Below, piece by piece: positions 15,698 to 23,261 of a stretch of 30,891 bases of DNA. The notes beneath the pieces are model-generated. The model was not told the origin of the DNA. It saw only the letters and a list, made by a program, of their open reading frames with translations, and did no database searches. This stretch comes from UBA5436 sp964346085 (lineage in GTDB: Bacteria; Bacillota; Clostridia; Saccharofermentanales; DTU023). Position numbers and translations under genes: made by a program. The DNA lies in assembly GCA_964346085.1 (NCBI GenBank), contig CAYFSZ010000008.1:1-30891 (forward strand), written 5' to 3'. Within the stretch, counting starts at the first letter, position 1. Each line of letters starts with the position of its first letter.

Positions 15698-17435
15698 TTG
15701 AATCACCTCCCTTACTTTGTTGTGCATGGATTTCTTGATATATGCGACAACGTTCCAACAATTGATGATGATTTCCTTGATCAACAATATATCCGTTTTC
15801 CATGACCACAATCATATCAGCGTGCTCAATTGATGAAACTCGTTGCGAAATAATGATTTTAGTGATATCTGGAATGAATTCTGCAAATCCTTCTCGGATT
15901 AAGGAGTCTGTTTTTGTGTCAACTGCACTCGTAGAATCATCGAGAATTAATATTTTAGGTTGCTTCAATAATGCTCTTGCTATACAAAGACGTTGTTTTT
16001 GTCCGCCTGAAACGTTAGTTCCACCTTGTTCAATTTTTGTATCGTATTGATTCGGGAACTCCATAATGAAGTCATGTGCCTGAGCTAATTGACAAGCATG
16101 AATAATTTCTTCATCTGTTGCATCTTCGTTGCCCCAGCGCAAATTCTCTTTGATTGTTCCAGAAAAAAGAACATTCTTTTGTAAAACTACGGATACGGCA
16201 TTTCGAAGGGCCAGCAAATCATATTTTTGAACATCAATGCCGCCAACTTTAACGACGCCTTCTGTCGTGTCATAAAGTCTTGGAATCAATTGAACTAAGG
16301 ATGATTTCCCGTCACCAGTACCGCCTAGAATCCCAACCGTCATGCCTGAATCAATTGATAAGTTAATATTACTTAATGCATTTTTTTCTGCTCGTTCGGA
16401 ATATTTGAAATTAACATTTTCAAATATTACTTCTCCATTTGGGATAACAGTAATTGCATTCGCAGGAGATGTAATCGAAGATTGTTCACCTAGTACTTCT
16501 TGAATTCTTTTCATTGATTCACTAGACATCGTAATCATGACATAAACCATCGTTAACATCATCACTTGAATCATTATCTGAATTCCATAAGTCAACATCG
16601 CAGAAATTTCTCCGACTCCGATTGTCATTGCATGATTCGTAATGATTAATTTTGCACCGAAATACAAAACGAAAATTAAATTAAAATAGACACAAAGCTG
16701 CATGAGGGGAGAATTCAATGCAACGATTCTTTCAGCTTTGGTAAAGTCCACTCGAATTGCTTCTGCAGCTTTCGCAAATTTATTTTTCTCAAATTCTTCT
16801 CTCGCATAACCTTTGACAACGCGCATTGCTCTTACATTTTCTTCAATGGATTCATTCATATGGTCATACTTTACGAAAATTCTACGAAATGTAGGTAAAG
16901 CAAAATGACCGATTAAATACAAGCCAATAATCATGACAGGTAATATGATGACAAAGGATGTGGCTAACTTTCCACCAATTCGATAAGCCATAATAATAGA
17001 AAAAAACATCATCAAAGGCGCACGAACTAAATTTCGAATGATTAACATATAAGCCATTTGAACATTGCTGACATCGGTGGTTAATCTTGTGACGAGAGAA
17101 GAAGAAGAAAAACGATCAATGTTTTGGAAAGAAAAACCTTGTATTTTCCTAAAAATATCTCCTCGTAAATTTCTAGCAAATCCTGAGGATGCTTTGGCAC
17201 TCGTTAACCCTGCAAGCCCTCCGAAAGTTAATGATAAAAAAGCCATTAATAAAAGAAGTAAACCTCGATTGATAATGAGATTAATATTTTCGCTATGATT
17301 CTCTAAGTTATTGATTAAGTTAGCTGTAATAAATGGAATGAAACATTCAATGATAACTTCTAGGACGATGAAAAGCCCCGTTAAAATTGAAGGAAGTTTA
17401 AACTCCCTAAGACTAATTAATATTTTTTTAAACAT
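15684..17435 (-). CDS. Heterodimeric ABC exporter, half-transporter with degenerate ATP site
   Basis: 583 residues, first gene of the minus-strand operon. The transmembrane domain (about 15-305) is followed by an ATPase with Walker A GGTGDGKSS (371-379), signature VSGGQ and Walker B ILILDDSTSAVD. The catalytic Glu is replaced by Asp500 and the H-loop His by Gln531 (SQRVSS). Such losses define the non-hydrolysing site of heterodimeric exporters like BmrCD or LmrCD, where the partner supplies catalysis. The start ATG 17435 follows AAGGAG. The promoter (17482-17510) and palindrome (17466-17479) lie just upstream. Confidence 0.9.
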   Translation of the reverse strand: MFKKILISLREFKLPSILTGLFIVLEVIIECFIPFITANLINNLENHSENINLIINRGLLLLLMAFLSLTFGGLAGLTSAKASSGFARNLRGDIFRKIQGFSFQNIDRFSSSSLVTRLTTDVSNVQMAYMLIIRNLVRAPLMMFFSIIMAYRIGGKLATSFVIILPVMIIGLYLIGHFALPTFRRIFVKYDHMNESIEENVRAMRVVKGYAREEFEKNKFAKAAEAIRVDFTKAERIVALNSPLMQLCVYFNLIFVLYFGAKLIITNHAMTIGVGEISAMLTYGIQIMIQVMMLTMVYVMITMSSESMKRIQEVLGEQSSITSPANAITVIPNGEVIFENVNFKYSERAEKNALSNINLSIDSGMTVGILGGTGDGKSSLVQLIPRLYDTTEGVVKVGGIDVQKYDLLALRNAVSVVLQKNVLFSGTIKENLRWGNEDATDEEIIHACQLAQAHDFIMEFPNQYDTKIEQGGTNVSGGQKQRLCIARALLKQPKILILDDSTSAVDTKTDSLIREGFAEFIPDITKIIISQRVSSIEHADMIVVMENGYIVDQGNHHQLLERCRIYQEIHAQQSKGGDSNEQE

Positions 17436-17465
17436 AAATTCTCCTTTGAATTTAATACTTAAATA

Positions 17466-17479
17466 TACAGTGCACTGTA
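17466..17479. promoter_or_regulatory. Perfect 14-bp palindrome, probable MarR operator
   Basis: TACAGTGCACTGTA is fully self-complementary. It lies two bases downstream of the -10 box of the exporter promoter, covering the expected transcription start, and 30 bases before the first start codon. A repressor bound here would block initiation. The MarR protein encoded at the end of the operon is the nearest candidate (inference). Confidence 0.65.
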
Positions 17480-17481
17480 CA

Positions 17482-17510
17482 ATTCTAGCGATGTAGAATA
17501 TATTTGTAAA
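17482..17510 (-). promoter_or_regulatory. Promoter of the ABC exporter-marR operon
   Basis: On the minus strand TTTACA (17510-17505), a 17-base spacer and TAGAAT (17487-17482) form a near-consensus promoter reading towards the ABC genes. Confidence 0.7.
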
Positions 17511-17556
17511 GACATATAAAACAACTAAAATGGATTAAAAAACAAATATTATGATA

Positions 17557-17585
17557 TTGTTATATAGGTATAGTTTTGATATAAT
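17557..17585 (+). promoter_or_regulatory. Near-ideal promoter of the Rrf2-remnant unit
   Basis: TTGTTA (17557-17562), a 17-base spacer and TATAAT (17580-17585), with TG one base upstream of the -10, form one of the best promoters in the window. A 14-bp AT palindrome (ATATATTAATATAT) follows about 25 bases downstream, within the leader. Confidence 0.7.
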
Positions 17586-17661
17586 GGTTGTTACGATTTT
17601 TAATTGAATATATATTAATATATGCTTATAAATAACACGATTAAAGTATAAGGTAAAATAA

Positions 17662-17805
17662 ATGCAACTTAACTTAACAACAGATTACACGATTCGTGCA
17701 GTGTTGTATATGGCCCAAGAAAATGAGTTGGTGACCAGCATCGAAATAGCAGAAGCTGTGAAAGTCTCTCCTAACTACATTTTCATATATGAGCAATTAA
17801 GCTAG
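17662..17805 (+). pseudogene. Truncated Rrf2-family regulator (47 codons)
   Basis: An ATG at 17662 opens a 47-residue frame that ends at TAG 17803-17805. Its sequence MQLNLTTDYTIRAVLYMAQ, followed by VTSIEIAEAVKVSPNYI, matches the N-terminal wing-helix start of Rrf2 regulators (IscR/NsrR/RirA family, usually 130-160 residues). The frame breaks off inside or just after the recognition helix, so the wing, the iron-sulfur cysteines and the dimerisation helix are missing. No continuation is seen in other frames. The upstream spacing lacks a clear ribosome site (AAGGTAAAATAA is the nearest). Either it is a decayed gene or a minimal HTH/leader peptide; the intact promoter and following hairpin make the second possibility worth keeping. 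Confidence 0.6.
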
Positions 17806-17812
17806 AATAAAA

Positions 17813-17845
17813 AAACAGGGTATTAATACTCTGTTTATATTTTTT
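17813..17845 (+). terminator. Terminator-like hairpin upstream of egsA
   Basis: AAACAG (17813-17818) pairs with CTGTTT (17831-17836) around the self-complementary GTATTAATAC, followed by ATATTTTTT. It ends the Rrf2-remnant transcript and lies only 18 bases before the dehydrogenase start, so it could also act as a conditional attenuator for the next genes. Confidence 0.6.
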
Positions 17846-17863
17846 AGAATTTGGTGGCGGAAT

Positions 17864-19237
17864 ATGAGAAAACTATCTGAAATGAATCTATCAGAATTGA
17901 TAAGTAAAGAAGGAATTGAGTGTGATTGTGGCAAAACACATGCCATGCATATTGAGCGAGTTGAGGTTGGAGAGAATGCGCTTGATAATCTACCGGAAAT
18001 TCTGAGTCAAATGAGAATTTCTTGTCCATTTATTATCTGTGATCAACATACAAGAGAAGCAGCCTTTCCTTATTTAATCCCTGCTTTGGAAGAAAATGAA
18101 ATTCCTTATCATATATATCAATTTTCAGAGGAACATCTTGAACCAGACGAAACATCGGTGGGAAAGATTGTGCTTCATTTCAATCATGAAACAGATGGTA
18201 TACTTGCAGTCGGATCTGGTGTAATCAATGATCTAGGTAAAGTAATAGCGGATATTACAGGATTGCCGCTCGCTACAATCGCGACAGCTCCTTCAATGGA
18301 TGGATATGGATCGAATAATGCTTCATTAATACGTGATCGTCTGAAAGTTTCCCTTTATTACCGCTGTCCTGAAGTGATCATTGCAGACACAAGGATTTTG
18401 AGAAATGCTCCATTTGAAATGTTGCAAGCTGGCGTTGGTGATATGCTAGCGAAATATTGTTCAATCTGTGAATGGCGAATCAGTCATCTCATTACTGGTG
18501 AATATTATTGCGAAAATATTGCTGAATTGGTAAGACAATCTTTATCCGATATTTTACAATCTGCAGATGCCTTGCTGAACCGCGAACCGAAAGCAATCGA
18601 AGATGTCTTCATCGGCTTGTTATATACAGGTTTGGCGATGGGATATGCAGGTATTTCAAGACCAGCTTCTGGTTTGGAACATTATTTTTCTCATGTCTGG
18701 GAAATGATGTCAATTGAGCGAAATCAAACCCCTCAATTACATGGTATTCAAGTTGTTGTAGGAACTTTGCTGACATTTAAACTTTGGCAAGGATTAAAAC
18801 AAATCATACCAGATGAAGAAAGAGCAAAAGCATTCATCGAGAGCTTTGATCAAGAAAAATGGGAGCAAATGGTCTTACGTATATACGGCAAGACAGCGGG
18901 TGAGACTGTGATTAAAACAGCAAGAGAAGAAAGTCGAAATTCAGCTGAACAACATGCTGCTCGATTTAAAATCATCAAAAATCATTGGCAAGATATTTTG
19001 CAAATAGTGGAAGAAGAGATGCCTTCCTATGAAGAACTCTTGGAAATCATGAAAAAATTCTCCATGCCATTAACTCCGCAAGAAATTGGATTTTCGGAAA
19101 AAGATACCCATGATGCATTAATTGCTTCAAGAGAAGTTCGTAATAAATATGTGACCAGCTCATTATTATGGGATTTAGGGCTTTTATATGAAATCGAATT
19201 TCCGGGAAACTCTGGCTTAAAAGGGATGGAATCTTGA
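17864..19237 (+). CDS. egsA: sn-Glycerol-1-phosphate dehydrogenase
   Basis: NAD(P)H-dependent reduction of dihydroxyacetone phosphate to glycerol-1-phosphate, cytoplasmic; homologue of B. subtilis AraM. The 457-residue protein has the GSGVINDLGK nucleotide loop (117-126), TAPSMDGYGSNNASL (141-155) and the metal ligands Asp193 (GVGDMLAKY), His273 (GLEHYFSH) and His293 (LHGIQV). An N-terminal CDCGKTH segment is typical of the clostridial-type members; the C-terminus is longer than AraM (394 residues). The start at ATG 17864 follows GGTGG. No promoter is seen between the preceding hairpin and the start, so expression may depend on read-through. The HAD phosphatase follows after one base. Confidence 0.88.
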   Translation: MRKLSEMNLSELISKEGIECDCGKTHAMHIERVEVGENALDNLPEILSQMRISCPFIICDQHTREAAFPYLIPALEENEIPYHIYQFSEEHLEPDETSVGKIVLHFNHETDGILAVGSGVINDLGKVIADITGLPLATIATAPSMDGYGSNNASLIRDRLKVSLYYRCPEVIIADTRILRNAPFEMLQAGVGDMLAKYCSICEWRISHLITGEYYCENIAELVRQSLSDILQSADALLNREPKAIEDVFIGLLYTGLAMGYAGISRPASGLEHYFSHVWEMMSIERNQTPQLHGIQVVVGTLLTFKLWQGLKQIIPDEERAKAFIESFDQEKWEQMVLRIYGKTAGETVIKTAREESRNSAEQHAARFKIIKNHWQDILQIVEEEMPSYEELLEIMKKFSMPLTPQEIGFSEKDTHDALIASREVRNKYVTSSLLWDLGLLYEIEFPGNSGLKGMES

Positions 19238-19238
19238 T

Positions 19239-20027
19239 ATGAGAAAAGATAGATTGAAAAAAATAAAATGCTTTTTCTTAGATATGGACGGTACCATTTA
19301 TCTAGGAAATCAATTGCTACCAGGAACATTAGAGTTTTTAGCAGAAATGGAACGACGTGGAATTGATGTTTTATTTTTGACGAATAATTCTTCTAAATCA
19401 AAAGAGTATTATGTGGAAAAATTAAAGCGCATGGGAATTAAGGAACCATTTCTTAAAGTGTTGACTTCAGGGAATGCGATTTGTCACTATGCGATGAAAA
19501 ACTTTGCTGGACAAAAAGCCTTTCTCTTTGCAAATCAAATTGTCACAGAGGAAATGACTGCGCAAGGCTTGCTTGTAGATAATGAAAATCCTGATTATGT
19601 CATTCTGACTTATGATACTGAGCTTGATTATCAAAAAATGGATCGTGTTTGTCATTTTATCAGGCAAGGCTTGCCTTATATTGCTTCCCATCCGGATTTC
19701 AATTGCCCTATGGAGTATGGCTTTGCTCCAGATATTGGAGCGACAATGGCTTATATTGAAGCAAGTACAGGTAGAAGAGCTGATTTAATTATCGGAAAAC
19801 CGAATGCCGGAATTATTAAAGATGCTCTTGAACTGATGCAAGTTTCTCCGGAAGAAGTAGCAATGGTCGGCGATCGCCTTTATACAGATGTAGAGGCGGC
19901 CTTACAAAATGGGTTATTAGGTGTTTTAGTGATGTCGGGAGAAACGACAGAGGAACTACTAAAATCTTCGCCAACCGTACCTGATTTAATTTATCCAAGA
20001 TTGATTGATATGGTGAAGGATTTATAG
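19239..20027 (+). CDS. HAD-IIA family sugar/glycerol phosphatase (NagD/AraL-like)
   Basis: 262-residue cytoplasmic phosphatase. HAD motif I is LDMDGTIYLG (nucleophile Asp15, acid/base Asp17), motif II is LTNNSS, the C2-type cap occupies about residues 80-180, and motifs III and IV are GKPN and VGDRLYTDVEAA. HAD-IIA enzymes hydrolyse phosphoglycolate, sugar phosphates or glycerol phosphates. Its start lies one base after the glycerol-1-phosphate dehydrogenase stop, so the two are coupled. In B. subtilis araL (HAD-IIA) and araM are also neighbours, which suggests a paired role in making and dephosphorylating glycerol-1-phosphate or in removing side products (inference). Confidence 0.85.
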   Translation: MRKDRLKKIKCFFLDMDGTIYLGNQLLPGTLEFLAEMERRGIDVLFLTNNSSKSKEYYVEKLKRMGIKEPFLKVLTSGNAICHYAMKNFAGQKAFLFANQIVTEEMTAQGLLVDNENPDYVILTYDTELDYQKMDRVCHFIRQGLPYIASHPDFNCPMEYGFAPDIGATMAYIEASTGRRADLIIGKPNAGIIKDALELMQVSPEEVAMVGDRLYTDVEAALQNGLLGVLVMSGETTEELLKSSPTVPDLIYPRLIDMVKDL

Positions 20028-20104
20028 GATTCATCTAAACTTATATCGTCGACGAATCAATTGCGTGTAATGCTATTATGCACTTATCCATGCTAAGTCA
20101 GTGT

Positions 20105-20314
20105 TTACACGGGTGAACGAAGGAAGTGCNNNNNNNNNNNNNNNNNNNNNNNNNNNNNNNNNNNNNNNNNNNNNNNNNNNNNNNNNNNNNNNNNNNNNNN
20201 NNNNNNNNNNNNNNNNNNNNNNNNNNNNNTTACACGGGTGAACGAAGGAAGTGCCAAAAACCCGTGCACAGGATTACACGGGTAAACAGTGAAAGTGGAA
20301 AAACCCCGTGTAAT
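20105..20314. repeat. Tandem 44-bp hairpin repeats with an assembly gap (N 20130-20229)
   Basis: The same 25 bases, beginning TTACACGGGTGAACG and ending GGAAGTGC, occur at 20105-20129 and 20230-20254, on both sides of exactly 100 N. A diverged third unit starts at 20274, 44 bases after the second. Each full unit can fold: CACGGGT (20233-20239) with ACCCGTG (20260-20266), and a 10-bp stem ATTACACGGG (20273-20282) with CCCGTGTAAT (20305-20314) and a 22-base loop. The array sits between convergent genes. The N run is a standard-size scaffold gap, so the true copy number is unknown. The whole 20028-20343 gap holds no gene; a 10-bp palindrome TCGTCGACGA lies at 20046-20055. Confidence 0.8.
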
Positions 20315-20343
20315 TATGCTAAAATACACGAATTTTCATTGGC

Positions 20344-21072
20344 TTACATACTTTCTTTAGCTGCTTCAATGAATGAAGAGAATATTTTTTTACTTGAATC
20401 CCAGTTGGCCCCATATTCGGGATGCCATTGAACAGCTAATAGATAGTTCTTATCAGGCGCAGAAAAGGCTTCAACTAAACCATCTTCTGAGCGAGCACAG
20501 CAAACAAGAGAATTTGCTAATTCCTTGACTCCCTGATGGTGAGAACTATTGACTTCGATTTCAGCTGCACTAAATAGATCAGCTAAAGTATTTTCTAATT
20601 TGACGGAATGAAAAAAGCGGTCATATGGAGCTTTTTGTTCATGATCAACTTGTGTTCCTAGCTCAATGGGTAAATCTTGATATAAGGTTCCACCAAGTGC
20701 TGCGTTGATTAATTGAAATCCTCGGCAAATTCCTAAAATTGGCATGTCCATTTCATATGCTTTTTGAAATAAGGTTAATTCGATTGCATCTCTAGCAAGT
20801 GAAATCGATCGAGTATTTGTGTTTTCAGCATGATAAATTTCTGGATTGATATCATGTCCACCTGTAAATAAAATACCATCACAAGCCCCGAGCAAAGAGG
20901 AGATGATTTCATTGTTTTCTGCATTCTCTTGCTCTAACAATGGCAGAATCAAAGGAATGCCCCCAGCTTTTTCGATTGCTTGATAATAATTTGGTAACAT
21001 CCATAAACTTTGTTTTTGATCGTCCCATAAGGCTGTGATGCCAATAATGGGAGACTTAAATTTTGTAGTCAT
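20344..21072 (-). CDS. Class I glutamine-amidotransferase-like hydrolase (PuuD/peptidase C26 family)
   Basis: 242 residues. Nucleophile Cys116 sits in GICRGFQLINAALGG, with His217 and Glu219 in VQWHPE completing the triad. FTGGHDINPEIY (about 69-80) is typical of gamma-glutamyl-gamma-aminobutyrate hydrolase-like enzymes, which cleave gamma-glutamyl amides. The exact substrate cannot be told from sequence. The start ATG 21072 follows AAAGGAGATTCAGC on the minus strand. It lies 12 bases after the S9 peptidase gene, so both are probably in one operon, combining peptide and gamma-glutamyl-amide breakdown. Confidence 0.85.
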   Translation of the reverse strand: MTTKFKSPIIGITALWDDQKQSLWMLPNYYQAIEKAGGIPLILPLLEQENAENNEIISSLLGACDGILFTGGHDINPEIYHAENTNTRSISLARDAIELTLFQKAYEMDMPILGICRGFQLINAALGGTLYQDLPIELGTQVDHEQKAPYDRFFHSVKLENTLADLFSAAEIEVNSSHHQGVKELANSLVCCARSEDGLVEAFSAPDKNYLLAVQWHPEYGANWDSSKKIFSSFIEAAKESM

Positions 21073-21084
21073 GCTGAATCTCCT

Positions 21085-23136
21085 TTATTTTAAATATGTA
21101 TCAAACCAGTTAATGATTTCAGATAAGCGCTTGATCCTTGCCTGTGGTTTTCCTGAACGTGAAAGCTCATGTGTTTCATTTTTGAAAATCGTTAATTTTG
21201 AATCCACATCATGTTTCTTTAGTGCGGCATACATTTGAATGCCTTGTTCTAATGGACAACGGAAATCATGGTCAGCGTGGATGAATAAGGTTGGCGTTTT
21301 CGCTTGATGAGCATATTTCAAGGGAGATTGTTCCCAGCTTTTTTCAGGATTGTCCCAAGGATTGGAAGCGGTTTGATCTTCTGCAAAATAAAAACCAATA
21401 TCCGAAACACCATAAAAACTTAACCAATTCGAGATGGAACGTTGACTATTAGCGGCCGCAAAACGATCTGTATGACCAATAATCCAATTCACCATGAAAC
21501 CGCCATAAGAGCCACCTAGACAGCCTATTCGTTTATCGTCGATGGAAGGATATTTTTCTAATACTAAATCTGTAAAGTGCATCAAATCATCATAATCAAT
21601 AGTGCCATATTTGCCTCGAATATCCGAGAATTCAACACCATATCCATCAGAACCATGCGGATTTGTGTAGAAAACGAAGTAACCTAGATTAGCCAATAAT
21701 TGCATTTCGTGATGTAAAATTGCACCGTATGCGGTTTTGGGACCGCCATGAATTTCTAAAAGAGCAGGGTAGGTTTTTCCCTCTTCATAATTTGCTGGCT
21801 TTATCACAAAACCATCTAAAGTAGAACCATTTGATTCAAACTCGAATTTTTCGATAGGGCATAAGGTTGTGTCATTAAGGACAGCGCTGTAATTTGTTAA
21901 TTGTTTTGGAATTCCGTTTTCTAAACAATACAATTCACTTAATTGCAGGTTTTCCATAGCCATGAAGAATAATTGACCATGAAGGAATTGAAAACTTTGT
22001 ATCGCTCCGTTGATTTCAATGACTGTTGAAACTTCACCTTCTTGGGAGATTTTTTTTATCACTGCTTTATCTTTTTCAGTTGTAATGAAATAAAGTTCCT
22101 CGTTTTCAACACCAAAAATATTGCCACCACCGAATTTGGCATCTGTTCCGACGCTATTTCCGAAAGAACTATCAAAATTCGCATCTGAAATCTGACGGAT
22201 GGTTGGTTGCTCTAAATCAATTAAATAGACAAAAGAATCTTCATTTAATCCGTGCTTTTCTCCTCTTGTTGCAATCATGAAAGCTTTATCTTCGCTGATG
22301 AATTGGAAAGTGTATATTTGAAACTCTCCTTGGCTTAAACTATTTCTGTTTTTAGTTTCAAGATTTAAAGTGGAAATATCTTCTTTTAAAACAATGATTT
22401 TCTCTAATTGCGTACTTCCGATAATTACTTGTTTTTTATCTGGAGATAATGAGAACATGGTGACATTTTCATCGTCTTGGCTAATCTTTGTGAGTACACC
22501 AGAAGTGAACTGATCGAACTTTGTTGCATCTGGTTTTTCTTTGTCATTTTTAAGTATGCCAAGAACCGTATCTAATTCAGAATTTGCAGCCTCTTCGAGC
22601 ATTTCTTCCATTTGTTGTCTAGCTAATGTGGCATCAAAAATGTAAAGTTCTCTAATAATCCCGTTTGTGAAATTTGCTCCATTTAGCCAAAAAGGCAATT
22701 CGTCGATTTCTGTCCATGCTTTGCTTCGATCAACATATTTACTTCCTAAAACTAGGAATTTATTGTCTCCTAAATAATCGATACCAGAAACATTCAAATC
22801 AATTGCAAAAGCAAGTTCTGCTTCACCTTGCTTGGAGTAATCAATTTGCCAGACATAAGTTTTATGGTCCTCTGCTGATTTTTTGAACTTAGCGGGTAAA
22901 TTTCTGTTGCTTGTGAATAACAACTTATTCTGTTCATAAAAACAAAGAAAAGAATCTTGATCTGTACCTGTTAACTTGATAGTTTCATTCGTTTCAGGAT
23001 GAAAAAGATGAATGTCAGATTCATATTGATTAGCTTTTAAATTTGCTTTGGTAGTTTGGAATAATAGTACATTTCCATTTTTATCAACACGAGGGTTGTG
23101 AGCGAATGTCCATTTTGTAAATTGATCAATTTTCAT
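21085..23136 (-). CDS. S9 family peptidase (prolyl oligopeptidase/acylaminoacyl-peptidase type)
   Basis: 683 residues without signal peptide, so cytoplasmic. An N-terminal beta-propeller-like region (about 1-420) precedes an alpha/beta-hydrolase domain with catalytic Ser543 in GGSYGGFM, Asp624 in HADHDFRCP and His656 in ETHELSRSG. HGGPKTAYG near residue 465 is the oxyanion-side HGGP motif. It should cleave short peptides or N-acyl amino acids. The start ATG 23136 follows AAAGGATACCCCCT. It is transcribed divergently from hprK and is followed by the amidotransferase-like hydrolase. Confidence 0.9.
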   Translation of the reverse strand: MKIDQFTKWTFAHNPRVDKNGNVLLFQTTKANLKANQYESDIHLFHPETNETIKLTGTDQDSFLCFYEQNKLLFTSNRNLPAKFKKSAEDHKTYVWQIDYSKQGEAELAFAIDLNVSGIDYLGDNKFLVLGSKYVDRSKAWTEIDELPFWLNGANFTNGIIRELYIFDATLARQQMEEMLEEAANSELDTVLGILKNDKEKPDATKFDQFTSGVLTKISQDDENVTMFSLSPDKKQVIIGSTQLEKIIVLKEDISTLNLETKNRNSLSQGEFQIYTFQFISEDKAFMIATRGEKHGLNEDSFVYLIDLEQPTIRQISDANFDSSFGNSVGTDAKFGGGNIFGVENEELYFITTEKDKAVIKKISQEGEVSTVIEINGAIQSFQFLHGQLFFMAMENLQLSELYCLENGIPKQLTNYSAVLNDTTLCPIEKFEFESNGSTLDGFVIKPANYEEGKTYPALLEIHGGPKTAYGAILHHEMQLLANLGYFVFYTNPHGSDGYGVEFSDIRGKYGTIDYDDLMHFTDLVLEKYPSIDDKRIGCLGGSYGGFMVNWIIGHTDRFAAANSQRSISNWLSFYGVSDIGFYFAEDQTASNPWDNPEKSWEQSPLKYAHQAKTPTLFIHADHDFRCPLEQGIQMYAALKKHDVDSKLTIFKNETHELSRSGKPQARIKRLSEIINWFDTYLK

Positions 23137-23162
23137 AGGGGGTATCCTTTACTTTTTTTCTC

Positions 23163-23171
23163 ATTATAACA
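23163..23171 (-). promoter_or_regulatory. Extended -10 promoter for the peptidase operon
   Basis: On the minus strand TGTTATAAT gives a perfect TATAAT with TG extension, 27 bases upstream of the peptidase start codon. No good -35 box. Confidence 0.55.
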
Positions 23172-23217
23172 TTCTTTTTGAAACTTATAAGATGAAAGAT
23201 ATTTGATAAAAAAATTA

Positions 23218-23226
23218 TGCTATACT
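23218..23226 (+). promoter_or_regulatory. Extended -10 promoter for hprK and downstream genes
   Basis: TGCTATACT is an extended -10 about 36 bases before the hprK start. TTGATA (23203-23208) is only 12 bases upstream, too close for a -35. Divergent from the peptidase promoter, with about 50 bases between the two -10 boxes. Confidence 0.45.
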
Positions 23227-23261
23227 AAATTAAATGTATGCAAAAGAAGAGAGGAAAAGTC

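Noticed and set aside
20105..20314. CRISPR array
   Set aside because: The period is 44 bases, the third unit is diverged along its length, the segments between repeats are not unique spacers, and no cas gene is nearby.
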